Source: Lepas anatifera (lineage: Eukaryota > Arthropoda > Thecostraca > Lepadidae). Taken from it: a stretch of 64,000 nt of DNA. Location: NCBI GenBank assembly GCA_034440635.1, contig JAOTON010002228.1, positions 162,001-226,000 of the forward strand, read 5' to 3'. Below the pieces are notes generated by a model. The model was given only the letters and a program-made list of their open reading frames with translations. It ran no database searches and was not told the DNA's origin. Positions 12,194 through 23,786 of this stretch are shown piece by piece (position 1 is the first letter of the stretch; the number at the start of each line of letters is the position of its first letter). The position numbers and the translations under genes are program-made.

Positions 12194-12962
12194 TGGAAAA
12201 GCGAAAGCGTCTAGTCATTTGTCCAATGAATCTGAAGATAGGTAAGTCTAGGTATTTTGGGTATGTCTGCTTGTGATCCAATATGTGCTAATCAGTGAGA
12301 ACACCAAAAACGCAGAATCTACCCAATTTTAACCCTCACAGGGTATTCATAAAGCATCCACAACATTGGGTACCTATTGCAACAAGCCGCCACTGAGAGT
12401 GGGCATGTCAATTCCAATGGTCTGGATCTTTCTACTTCAATTATTGATACGATTTTGAAGTCAGCATGACCTCTAAGAAAGCTTTTTAGGCTAGGCAGAA
12501 ATTAGAGTAAAAAGGCAAAGTAGCTACCTATCCCAGGAATAATTATCGAAGGATCAAGTAACTCATGTATGGTCTAAAAAATTGAATTTCTTTTTTGTGT
12601 CAGGAAGTGATCCAAAAGGAGGAAAAACTGGCGTGCACTTAGTTCCATCATAGTCCTATGGCATCAGATTGTTTTAGCAAACATCACATTCATACGTCCT
12701 ACAGACCATGGGTGGATATCTCTGTTCTATCCGGAAGGGGAGGGGGTTTCTGGATGGGTTAACAACACTAGTAGATAGGTAGGGTAATACAAGTTCTATA
12801 CAAACCCCTATGGCGTAGAGGTGTCGCCACAGATCTTTCGAGTGGGGGGGGGGGGCGGCCAGTGACGAAGCTCTACGTTCATGCTACAGACTGGCCCCAG
12901 GGGTGGATCCAGGGGGTGACAAAAAGCTCCCTACCCCAACCACCCGATTTTCGCCCATTTTC
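12194..12962. other. decayed repeat sequence, no gene
   Basis: It continues the host repeat after the family 1 insertion (TTAATGGAAAAGCGAAAGC), then unrecognised sequence. A TGGATCCAGGGGG end-like motif lies at about 12904. No coding signal. Confidence 0.4.
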
Positions 12963-13823
12963 TTAACACGCACATTGACGGGGGTCTGAGCCACCTTCGG
13001 ATTCACGAGGGGGCGGGTACCCGCCCCCTAAGATTTTGGGAACCACGGTAGGTAGCAAAAAACGGTAAACGGCGTTGGGTAGCCCATCCGCTTCTCCATC
13101 GAAAATATTTCAACCATTTTTTTGTCAGGTCACATTTAAGGTCACCAGAGGTCAAAAACATGCCGTCACATGCCGTCATAGGGATAACATGTAAATTAAG
13201 TTTTTCGGCCATTACATCTGAACAAGTAAATATAGAGCAAAACGACCTGAACTCTATGAATCCTCGCAGCAAGCCGAATCGAATGGTATATGATTTGACC
13301 TTGCTTGGTCAAATCAAAGATTTGACCTGACCTGGGGTCAGGTCAGGGTCAAATTATATAAAATGCATATCATTAGAACCGCAAAGCCAAGGCGAGTCTA
13401 ATGAAGCTAAAATAAACGCTCTATCACCATCTGTTACTGAGTTATTCAGTAAAAACCATATTTCCCATGTATTACCAAAGGAGAGGTCATGCTTCGTACC
13501 TGACCTTAGGTCATCGATATCAAAAATACCGGAACATATTTTAGAGAACTCGGTGAGCCCATTATGTGATATAAGTTTCAATTGGATAAGTTCACCCTGC
13601 TCCGACTTATGCTATCTTAAACTTTTTTTGAGGTCGGGTCACTTGAACTGTACTGGTGACCTGACCTGAGATGACATATCCTTAAAATTTTCACAGAAGT
13701 TGGAAAAATAATGAGGGAAAAGGTATGCCAAGTACGGCGGCGCTGCGCGCCGCCGTTTTTCTGCTGTCTCCGAAAAACTCGAGGGGGGGGGCGGGTACCC
13801 GCCCCCGTCAATGCGCGTGTTAA
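12963..13823. mobile_element. TTAA-targeted AGGTCA-rich element, family 2, copy 2
   Basis: Reverse orientation relative to copy 1. Starts TTAACACGCACATTGACGG and ends CCGTCAATGCGCGTGTTAA. TTAA stands at both edges, and a paralogue of the joined flanks with a single TTAA lies at 13914-13917. I count 12 AGGTCA/TGACCT sites. Palindromic GGGCGGGTACCCGCCC lies near both ends. Confidence 0.85.
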
Positions 13824-13986
13824 ACAACCATATCAATATGTTTTTCACGATTCTAAGCTCCACTAACGACCAAAAACCCCCTGCCCCCGACCACCCGATT
13901 TTTGCCTATGTTCTTAAAAAAACATTTAAATATGCTTTTCATGATTTTGGGTTCCATAGCCCCCTAACCATTCGCCTGTATCCATT

Positions 13987-14276
13987 GACGGACGCAGGGG
14001 GGCATTTCGGCCATTCCCCCCAAAGCGCTGGAGGGGTGGGGGTCAAACTATCTTTTGGCACCCCCAAACTCCTGATTTTTTTTGAAAAAGGTGTTAGGTC
14101 TGTAGAGCAAAAAATATTCGCTCGCCCCCCCCAAGGAGAGCGATCATGAAGTTGGAGAGGCAGCTTATACTAGGTCTGTCGAGCACCCAAATTGCACGTA
14201 ACACCCCCCCGCCCCCTCCCCCAGGAGGATAGGCAGACCTGGGTTTGCCCCCCAAAACTTGGATCTGCGTCCGCCC
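13987..14276. repeat. possible GGACGCAGG-ended repeat
   Basis: The left edge GACGGACGCAGGGGGG and right edge GGATCTGCGTCCGCCCC are approximate inverted repeats resembling the GGATCC family ends. The interior is C/G-homopolymer rich. No target duplication was identified. Confidence 0.35.
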
Positions 14277-14364
14277 CTGCCTTTATCCGGCCCCGAATTA
14301 CCCAGTAATGATGTCCCAAAGATTTATTTCAGCTTCAGGCATCCAGGAAGTCATGCCACTATAC

Positions 14365-14617
14365 CACAAGCGGATCCAGGGGGACACGTGCCCCCCCCTC
14401 CCGATCGACCCTCGGCGCCCCATGAAGTGGTCACAGCGCCCCCTGAAAGGTCGATAGCGCCCCCCTGAAATGCTACTTCCTACCCCCTCCCCCTGGATGC
14501 GAAAATCGTCGCCCACCGATAGGATTTTGCGCCCATCTGGTAGGTTTTGTCGGTCAAAAGTGGCGCCCCCGGGCCGGAAGTCGTCCCCCCCGATTGGCAC
14601 TCGTGGATCCGCCTATG
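14365..14617. mobile_element. GGATCC-family MITE, copy 3 (253 bp)
   Basis: Ends CACAAGCGGATCCAGG and GTGGATCCGCCTATG, flanked by an exact duplication CACTATAC (14357-14364 and 14618-14625). Internal GGCGCC boxes are conserved with small deletions. Confidence 0.87.
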
Positions 14618-14625
14618 CACTATAC

Positions 14626-15730
<1,105 letters not shown>

Positions 15731-15888
15731 AATATCAAGACCCCTTTCATGACATCTCACCATACACGCCAAAGAAGGGAAAGCCCAAAAATCATTGACC
15801 AACACAAACAACACACCAGTCACACACAAAGTGCTAGCAGAAAACACATTCATAATTCACACTCAAAACGATCTCTACCGACTCTTCA

Positions 15889-16913
15889 TTAAAACGCGCC
15901 CCGCTGGGGGGGGGGGCGAAATTCGCCTCCCTCCTGGTTTTCCCCAGATAGCTCAAAAACAAAGAGATGCAGAACAACGAAACTTACAGTACCTTATCCC
16001 TGATCAATTTTACACATATGCCCAAATTTTGAGTTGAGGTCATTTCAGGTCAAGGAGATATTCAAGGTCAAGTAACCCGACATCAAAGCCTAAAATCACG
16101 AGTTTGAAGCGGCGCCCAGGGAACACCAGCGAACCGATCAGTTTGAAACTTCCGCAACATAATGTCATGACGGTCTAAAAATCTGCTATCTTGGAATTTG
16201 GCTATTGTTGACCTAACGTGGGGACAATTTTTTGGTCACCCCATTATAGGTCTATGGTGAAAAATAGAATGGGCTCGTTTTCAGTAAATACTGGAGATAA
16301 AGCTGAAAATCCTCAAACCGTCTATTCTTATCACGATATTGACCATTAAGTTGAGTTTTGAGTTTTTGACCATCTGACCTCTCAAAGGTCATGTCAGGTC
16401 ACGGGAGCATGGATTGATTTTTTTGACAATAAATTCTCACTGAATTGAGAAAAAGCTCTCATTTTGCTTGCATTGTGCTTATATTGTCACGGGGAGTCGA
16501 CTGATATGCAACATGACCATACCAGGTCACTCTGTGACCCTGACCTAGCTCGAGGTCGGGTCATTTTCATTATTTGACCTAGCAAGGTCATATTATGCAT
16601 CATTCGATTTGCTGCGATGAGAGGAATCCAATGATCCATAAATATTTTCTCTAGCTATCCTGAGGGCAGATCTAGATAGAGAAACGTACACTGATCTGTT
16701 GTAAGCCTATGGAACCTTCTTTAACCTATGCTGACTTCAATATTGACCTGACATAAAAATTATTCGTATAAAATCTCTTCATCTTGTCAAGAGCTTTCGA
16801 ACGCCGTCCGTAATTTTCCTTTAGCTTTCGTGGGGAATGAGACACGGAGGGGGGCGAAAAACGCCCCCAAGCAGGGCGCGTCATGCCAGGGACCCCAGCG
16901 GGGCGCGTGTTAA
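15889..16913. mobile_element. TTAA-targeted AGGTCA-rich element, family 1, copy 2
   Basis: Starts TTAAAACGCGCCCCGCTGGGG and ends CCCCAGCGGGGCGCGTGTTAA. It is collinear with 11177-12193 throughout and keeps most of the AGGTCA sites. TTAA is intact at both edges. Non-coding. Confidence 0.82.
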
Positions 16914-17031
16914 GGAAGCACTCTACATCTATAGACAGAAAGAATCCAGCAACGCAGAGATAACCACACACACATCCATGACACTATGGGGAAATTAAAC
17001 TGGTTGTATTGTTGATTATTTGTCAAATTCC

Positions 17032-17216
17032 GGGGATGATGTGGCTTAGCGAATAGCACCCTTGTCTTCTAAGCCACTGGTCCCGGGTTCAAGTCCCAGC
17101 GGAGCCTCTGAATAAGTTGATCTGATCCCCAAAATCCCTTCCAACAGGGTGAGAGTTGGCGACGCCGTATGACCCTGGCAGTTGGTGCGTCGTTAAACCC
17201 CAAAAATTATTATATG
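17032..17216 (+). mobile_element. complete tRNA-derived SINE (185 bp)
   Basis: An A-box-like TGGCTTAGCGAATAGC (17042-17057) and a B box GGTTCAAGTCC (17086-17096) have normal tRNA spacing. The body ends CGTTAAACCCCAAAAATTAT. An exact 11-bp duplication TGTCAAATTCC flanks it (17021-17031 and 17217-17227), so both ends are known. It would be transcribed by RNA polymerase III and moved by a LINE. The partner LINE cannot be named; the 3' end does not obviously match any LINE tail here. Confidence 0.85.
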
Positions 17217-17461
17217 TGTCAAATTCCCTGCTAAATTTGCATCTGTTCCATTTATTTAGGGTGATGACCATATGAATCCTCGCAGCAAGCCGAATCAAAT
17301 GAGATATAATATGACTTTGCTAGGTCAAATCAAGGCTTTGACCTGACCTGAGGTCAGGTCAAGGTCAAATTGGGCAAAATGCATATCATTAGAACCGCAA
17401 TGACAAGGCAAATCTAATGCGGTTAAAATAAACGCTCTATCTCTATTCATTACTAAGTTAT

Positions 17462-19959
17462 GTATTCTGTATTCTGTATTGGTAAAAAAACATCAACAGG
17501 CATTGCCCAATTACTGATGCAGTCATGTGATTTAAAACAGTAAAGTCAGATAATAAATACATTCAGCAATGGAAGCATTCCACGAACATCCATAACGCTC
17601 AACATTTGCACAAATGCCTATCCTGAGAAAGTTCCTAAGGTTGCCGTGAATTTGATAGCATTAGTTTTAAATGTGTAGCCCGAGTCTGCGAAGAAATCAA
17701 CACTACGAAATGCGTTGAAGAAACTGTTACACGTGACGGCCACGCGGATGAAGAGGCTGCGCTGCACAGTACCAACACGCGCAAACCGAACTGCCCACAA
17801 AGAGGGAGAACCCCGCGTTCGACGGGGCACAGACAAATCGAACTCGGAAACCAGATCGGAACAATCCAACTTTCCGTGATGAAGATTAAACAAAAACAAG
17901 AGGTCATGCTGAGCAAAACGAGCCTTAATACTACACACTTTGTAGTGAGTCAAAAGAGATGGATAGTCAAGCCTGGCTGACGGACGGTCCGAAAATGAGG
18001 CCAACCAGGTGAGAAGTTTATGCTGCACCCTTTCTAGGCGCTTCAGGTGGGATGCAGCAGACCCTGCCCATACAACGCAACCATACTCCAGGATGGATCT
18101 TACATGGGCATAATAAGCACAAAGAATAGAAGTGTGCTTGAGTCTGACTCGGCAGCACTGGCGCGAGGTCTGAAAACTTCGTATGAGGAGGCCAAGCATT
18201 CTATTGGCCTTGGCCACGGTGTGGTCTATGTGTGGAGCGAAAGTCAGCTTACTGTCGAGCATAACACCAAGATCCCTAGTCTCTGTACGGCGCTCCAGCG
18301 GCGTACCGTCCAGTGCATAGGTGGTAAGGATCGGAGATTTTCGGAGAGAAAATGATATAACGCTACATTTATCTGGATTCAATTTTAAACGCCAAATTTT
18401 AGACCATTCTACTAAATTGTTGATGTCAGCCTGAAGGGAATCACTGTCTGTTTCTGTCGAAATTCGGTGGTACAACTTAAGATCGTCGGCGAAGCTTATA
18501 CAGTTAGTTCGAATGATGAGGGGGATGTCTGCTGTGTAGCAGATAAACAAGAGCGGGCCACACACGCTGCCCTCAGGCACCCCGGACCTTACAGCGCACC
18601 ATTCGGAAGATTGGCCCTCTAGTATAACTCGTTGGCGACGACCAGTCAGGTAGGATTCAATCCAGGAGTGCGCGCGACCAGTAATTTTGAAAGATTTTAG
18701 TTTGTGAAGAAGAAGCGTGTGGTTTACACACGTAAGAGCCGAAGAATAATCAGTGTAGACAGAGTCAGTCTGCACGCCCTCCTGGATCGAATCCCAGCTG
18801 TGTTTTAGAAAGTTGGCAAGATTTGAGAGCATGAACGATTTGGGAGAAATCCATGTTGACTGCTGGGAATAGATGGTAGACAATGGGCCAAAAGAGAGTC
18901 ACAGACTACCTTTTCTAAAATTTTCGAACAAAGAGGAAGAAGTGAAATACCGCAGTAGTTGCCTGGGTTCTTTTTGTCTCTTTTTTTGTGAATGGGAATG
19001 ACATTTGCATCCTTCCAAATATGTGGGAAAACACCTTGAGCGACTGACAATTTGCAAATGATTTCGAGAGGCACTGCCAATTCGGCAGCACACTCATGCA
19101 AAATTCTGGCGCTCAGATTGTCGGGCCCGCACGCTTTGTGCTTTCCTGTGCTAGATAGCAGGGCCTGAACTTTGCCTGGGGGAACTGTAAACTCTTGAAG
19201 AATGGAACAGTGAAAGTCCGGGGCGTTTGGCAGCGTGTCAACGTTGGGATCCGAAAATTTGGAGGCGAAGGTTTCGTTGAAAATATTTGCGCATTTGATG
19301 GGATCTGAAAATTGTTGAATGTTTGCGACAAGAACGCGTGGACGTTGATGAGACGATTTTAATGAGTTTATAAAGGACCAGAAACGTTTTGGGTTCTCAC
19401 GGAAGTCACCAACGATGCCCAGTAAGTAATTAGGATATTTCGCGTTAGATAAAGCTTTAAAATAGTTTCTTGCTCTACTAAATACAAGATCGCTTTCTGG
19501 AGAAGGGTCGCGCTTTTTTACACGGTGTGCATGGTCTTTGTCCCTAAGAGCACGCTGCACGTCCCGGTCAAACCAGGGAGGAAATCGTTTGGAACGTGAA
19601 ACCGTTGGGACAAAATCGGCTATGGCAGCGTTCACAAGATCGTAAAAGACCGCAACAGCTTCGTTCACACCCAAGTCATGAAGCAGAAACCAGGGCAAAC
19701 AACGCAGAGAGGCACGAAGGCCATCGAAATCCGCTCTGCGGTAATCAAAACCCGTCGTTCTGGTGACTTTCGGCACTTTCACGGAGAACGCTCGGAACTG
19801 AGAAATGGTTTGATGATGATCAGAGTCAAAAGTGCCATCAGATACAACAGTTTCAGTATGACCACCATGGGACAAGACTAGATCTAGACAGGCGTCACCC
19901 CTAGTGGGGGTATGAACAGACTGTGTAAAACCAGCACTGTCAAGATAATCTAAAAATAA
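17462..19959 (-). mobile_element. 5'-truncated non-LTR retrotransposon (LINE A)
   Basis: AAGTTAT is duplicated at 17455-17461 and 19960-19966, and the surrounding sequence matches the uninterrupted TTAA family 2 copy. The 3' end (left on this strand) has a short reiterated tail of GAATACA type (17462-17480), as in CR1-like elements. The 5' end stops inside the endonuclease domain, typical of incomplete reverse transcription. Coding content is given in the next entry. Confidence 0.85.
17618..19957 (-). pseudogene. LINE A endonuclease (end) and reverse transcriptase, frameshifted
   Basis: Non-LTR polyprotein remnant in two overlapping frames. The first part (19957-18805) holds the end of an APE-type endonuclease (SDHHQTI near 19810) and the start of the reverse transcriptase. 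The second (18883-17618) has the RT core, including GVPEGSVCGPLLF and the catalytic FADDLK box, followed by the thumb and a C-terminal region with RSILEYGCVVW and LERVQHKLLTWL. A frameshift near 18850 joins them. The wording of the C-terminal region resembles proteins recorded as tick transposons, which is from memory. It lacks most of the endonuclease, so it cannot act alone. Confidence 0.88.
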
Positions 19960-20342
19960 AAGTTATTCGGTTAGAACCATTTTTTCCCATATATTTCCAT
20001 TGGAGAGGTCATGGCTCGTACCTGACCTTAGGTCATCGATATAAAAAATACCGGAACATATTTAGAGAACTCAGTGGGGCCATTATGGGATATAAGTTTC
20101 AATTGGATAAGTTTACCCTGGTCTGACTTATGCTATCTTAAACTTTTTTAAGTCAGGTCACTTGACCTGTACTGATGACCTGAACTAAGATGACCTAACC
20201 TTAAAATTTTGACACAAGTTGTAAAAATGATGAGGGAAAAGGTATGACATGTGCAGCGGCGCTACACGCCGCCGTTTTTATGATGTCTCCGAAAAAAACC
20301 CGAGAGGGGGCGGGTACCCGCCCCCGTCAATGTGCGTGTTAA

Positions 20343-21171
20343 CCCTTGCCCCGGTGGCGGGTACGAGCCACCTTCGCCCTGGAAAAGACCCCCCACGATC
20401 TCAAAAACTAAGAGAGCTAGAAAAAGTGTAAAACGGCAATCGAAAGCTCTTCAAAAATGATATCGAAAATACTTCGGTCATTTTTCTTGTCAGGTCAAAA
20501 TCAAGGTCACCAGAGGTCAAAATAGGTCAAAATCGCTAATATGAGTTGTACTAAAAAAACCTCGTATATCTCAGAAACTATGATAGCTAGAAACATGTTT
20601 TTCTCACTATTCGAAAGCTCTTGAGTTGCTCTTTCATTACAGTGGTATTCATTTTCGTGTCAGGTCAAAGCCTAGGGAGCTACAGGTCACTGAACATTGG
20701 ACATATTCTTTGGAATGTCCATAGCCACCCATGCATAAGGGCGTTTCATTTTTCGCTAATAAATTCCAAACCAAATAAGATACAGCCATAGTTGATGCAC
20801 CATTGCAATCCTCTCGTCAATACGAATCAAATGATATATAGCATTGCTATGCCAGGTCAAATTTAAGAATTTGACCTGACCCAGGTCAACGATCGGACCC
20901 AACCTGACCTGGTATAGTCATGATGTATATCATTTGACTTGCAGTGACTATACAAACACTTTGGTGACAAAATAAAAGTTATTTCTTAGTTTATTAAAAA
21001 TATATAGAGTAAAACACCAAAAATGCTTATTTGACCTAAGGTGACCTTTTAAAGGTCGCAAGTCAAAATGTTTGGCATCAACTTCAGAAATTTGCTAAGA
21101 GCAAGTCGCAACCGATGTTTGAAGTTGAATCCATCCATACTCACTGAGAAAAGCCCATTTTGTGATTTTTG
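20343..21171. repeat. AGGTCA-rich repeat, possible third TTAA family
   Basis: It begins TTAACCCTTGCCCCGGTGG, sharing TTAA with the preceding element, and continues with many AGGTCA/TGACCT sites, for example near 20495, 20515, 20875 and 21045. GGTGGCGGGTACGAGCCACC near the start is a short hairpin. No right end was identified and there is no coding sequence. Confidence 0.5.
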
Positions 21172-21224
21172 TGACCAGCACGCATAAATCTTTCATAATT
21201 ATGAAGATTTATGCGTGCTGGTCA
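21172..21224. repeat. 53-nt near-perfect palindrome
   Basis: The arms ACCAGCACGCATAAATCTT and AAGATTTATGCGTGCTGGT flank a CATAATTATG centre that is itself palindromic; one extra T in the left arm is the only flaw. Confidence 0.85.
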
Positions 21225-21640
21225 TCTTATAGCATTGGTATGTTAGCGGATTTTTTCAGCGCGGCCAAAATGCCTTCGAATCTCACGCCAGACATGATGC
21301 TGAAAATATGAGATCTAGTCATTTTTTTGTTTATTCTTCTCCACTGGTAAATAACAAACATTGCAAATTTTGTGACTCTGTCAGTAGCCTACGAGAAATG
21401 GCTTAGGTTTGCAATGCGAATCTTTCAAAAATATTCAGTGCACCAATATTTGATATATATTTACCAATATTTATATATATTCACCAATATTTAATCTGCT
21501 GGATCTCTGGATCTGCTGTATCTTTGGAAACGACAATGGAAACCACAAGCTCGTTAGAGCAATTCTTGGCCTGTTGGCTGTTTGGAACACCGGGCAAGAT
21601 AAAATAGATTGTTTGGTAAGGAGTTGTGCTCGATTGGATG

Positions 21641-21926
21641 CAGGGTCGTAGCCAGGATTTCGCTCAGGGAGGGGCGGCGCCCCGAAAATGGCCCCTGCGA
21701 CAGCGCATAAAGGGCCCTGATGGGTAAAAAAGGCCCTGCTTGTTACAGAATTGAGTGCTGAAGAGGGCTTAAGAGGGCCCTGTCTGGTACAAAATACCAA
21801 ATTTGGCCACAGAGCACGGTGCGGGCGAGACGCACTTCGCGCGGCTCGTGTCCTCAGGGGGCCCTTCGGGCCCTCAGGGAGAGGAGGGGCGGCTGTCCCT
21901 GCCGCCCCCCCTTGGCTACGCCCCTG
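21641..21926. mobile_element. hAT-like MITE with CAGGG(T)CGTAGCCAGG ends (286 bp)
   Basis: Left end CAGGGTCGTAGCCAGG and right end TTGGCTACGCCCCTG are inverted repeats, flanked by an exact 8-bp duplication ATTGGATG (21633-21640 and 21927-21934). The interior is rich in AGGGCCCTG boxes. No coding sequence. Confidence 0.88.
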
Positions 21927-21944
21927 ATTGGATGCTTATCTGAG

Positions 21945-22060
21945 CAGTTTGCGTTAGGCAGTTTGAAGAATGCCTAACATTTTAGACATTTTTCAGAATG
22001 CCAAACTGGTTGGGCAATCTGCAAAATGCCTAGGCATTCTGCAGAATGCCTGGTTCTTAT
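21945..22060. repeat. short AGAATGCCT repeat
   Basis: Imperfect tandem units of GCAGAATGCCTA, several in alternating orientation (GGCATTCTGCAGAATGCC), which makes the stretch self-complementary. Confidence 0.55.
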
Positions 22061-22061
22061 A

Positions 22062-22658
22062 TATACATGCATATCTAAACATATTTTGTGGAATGACACG
22101 GCAGCTTTTGCATTGATGAGTTTTCTTGAAGTTTTGCCGGGAAGGTCAAAACTTTAAGCTCGCAAACGCCAGCTTGCAATTGTAATTGCTTCCATTGGTT
22201 ATGCTCTGTTGATAAAGGGCTCGGAATGTTGATAAAAGAGGGGATTGGCTGGTATCATAGGCGGATTCAAAGGGGCAAGGGGGAGCACGTGCCCCCCGAT
22301 CGACCCTCGGCGGCGCCCCCTGAAATGGTCACGGCGCCTCCGGAAAGGTCGATGGCATCCCCGAGAAATGTCGCTTCCCACCCTCCACCCCCCCCAGAAT
22401 GCGAAAATCGACACCCACCGATAGGATTTTGCGCCCATTTGATAGGTTTTGACGGTCAAAAGTGGCGCCTCCCCGGACAGCCTGGGGGGGGTTGGCGCCC
22501 CCCGAAGTTGCCCCCGATGGGCAATCCTGGATCCGCCTAGGCCTGGTATGTCCATTCGGCCACGAATACTTCTGCACCGGGGTGGCGCTCATCAACGCGA
22601 AAGCTGCCGTGTCATTAAAAAATATGTTTAGATAGGTAACTTGCTCCCAAAAATACTC
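22062..22658. mobile_element. PLE fragment with outward 3' tails
   Basis: The left edge (about 22076-22122, minus) and the right edge (about 22580-22630, plus) both encode the N-terminal LINAKAAVS motif seen in the PLE tail at 53290-53340, and both run outward into AT-rich dinucleotides. The interior is a repeat also found at 39430-39515. A MITE (22256-22541) was inserted later. Confidence 0.5.
22256..22541. mobile_element. GGATCC-family MITE, copy 4 (286 bp)
   Basis: Ends CATAGGCGGATTCAAAGG and CCTGGATCCGCCTAGG, flanked by GCTGGTAT and CCTGGTAT (7 of 8). It has the same internal box order as copy 2. The flanking sequence GGCTGGTATGTCCATTCGG resembles 39515-39540, which lacks the element. 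Confidence 0.83.
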
Positions 22659-22692
22659 ATATATATATTTATATATATATATATATATATAT
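22659..22692. repeat. (TA)n microsatellite at PLE junctions
   Basis: An imperfect TA array. A plus-strand PLE tail ends at its left edge and a minus-strand PLE tail at its right edge. Confidence 0.85.
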
Positions 22693-22825
22693 GTTTCGTT
22701 AAATATGACGGAATATTCAGTGTTGGTTTTTTTTCTTGGTGAGGCTTTCAACTTTGCGGAGTAGTTTTTTCCCTTGGTTGTCCAAATCTGAGAAAATTGT
22801 GCTTATGTTTACATGTTCAGGTAAC

Positions 22826-22853
22826 GTTTCATCAATACAATTGACATCCTCAG
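22826..22853 (-). ncRNA. hammerhead-like core, PLE copy A
   Basis: On the minus strand: CTGAGGA, a short stem (TCAAT/ATTGA), then GAAAC followed by GTTACC. This fits the hammerhead consensus CUGANGA, stem II, GAAA. It lies downstream of the GIY-YIG region as expected for PLE ribozymes. Stem I is only about 2 bp, so activity is doubtful. The same core recurs at 37827-37854. Confidence 0.5.
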
Positions 22854-23184
22854 ACAACATGAGTGACATAAGACACAAAGTTAAGAATACACATTATATA
22901 CGTTATAGATCCAAAATTAATCGCAGATCGGTTCGGTCAGTAATGATTTGAAAAATTGAGCTGACATGGCTCTACAATTACTTCTGTGCGCAGGTGCTTT
23001 TAATGTGGGTGGTGTCTCCCTTAATAACATAAGCGCAAACAATACTATCAGCCTTTTCAATAAAATGATGCAGGTCGACAAACTATCTGATCAGAATTTC
23101 AACGTCACTAAGAGGCATTAACACTACATAACACTCAATGACAATTCACTGTACACGAATATGCAAAACACTGTACTGTTTGAG

Positions 23185-23640
23185 CTAACCTGTTGGGAGT
23201 CGCCTATCATACAGAGACAGGTCCCCCATCAGATTCATCTGTTTGTTGATTTCTGGGTCCCTGTCTCTGATATAGACGGCCTCCAGGACGGTTAGCCGTC
23301 TCCTGTCAAAACATCGTGCTATAATGGATGTATTATTTACGAGCATAGCTCTGGTGAGTTTTAGTTTGTGTGTCGTTTCGGTATGTTTTTTTGGGCAGCC
23401 GGCCTGGAGGTGGAGGGTCATACGTTTTGAGAGTGTAGTCGTCGTGTGTCCAATGTATATCGAGTTAGGACGGCGCGCACAGTCGCCAAGGGGGCAATGG
23501 TATTCATATACAACGTTCACAGCCTGTAGAACGGATTTTTCTTTGTTGAGGTTGTTGGTCATAACTAAGTTAGTTGGGCTTTTGTAGTAGGCGATTAGTT
23601 TAATCCGATCTTTTTGTTTTTTTTTGGCATAGTATTTCTC
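23185..23640 (-). pseudogene. PLE copy A, GIY-YIG endonuclease domain
   Basis: Minus-strand C-terminal part of a Penelope-like polyprotein. YEYHCPLGDCARRPNSIYIG supplies the Cys-containing lead-in and the YIG half of the GIY-YIG fold; the later LEAVYIRDRDPEINKQ holds the expected catalytic Glu. This domain nicks target DNA for primed reverse transcription. Upstream sequence reads back through LIAYYKSPTNLV to the break at 23787, beyond which the rest of the same PLE resumes at 28326. Frame is lost upstream of about 23640. An inverted copy of this region lies at 37140-37495. Confidence 0.8.
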
Positions 23641-23786
23641 ATGAATATGTCACGCAGTACTTTTTCGTCGTCTTTGTATGCCGTGGACATCGTTCCTCTG
23701 TAGAAAAGTTTGATTGTCGCGCCCTTGAGTTTGGTGTCTTGTCTGTTGTTGTTATTATTATTTTGTCCCGGGCTAGTATGCGTCGT

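Larger units (their letters stand above)
17271..20342. mobile_element. TTAA family 2 element, copy 3, truncated left and split by a LINE
   Basis: The parts 17271-17461 and 19960-20342 together follow 13255-13823 of copy 2, ending CGGGTACCCGCCCCCGTCAA then TGTGCGTGTTAA. The LINE at 17462-19959 sits between them. The left terminus is missing. The TTAA at 20339-20342 also begins the next AGGTCA-rich repeat. Confidence 0.75.

Noticed and set aside
18047..18355. 102-codon plus-strand frame
   Set aside because: Antisense to the LINE A reverse transcriptase.
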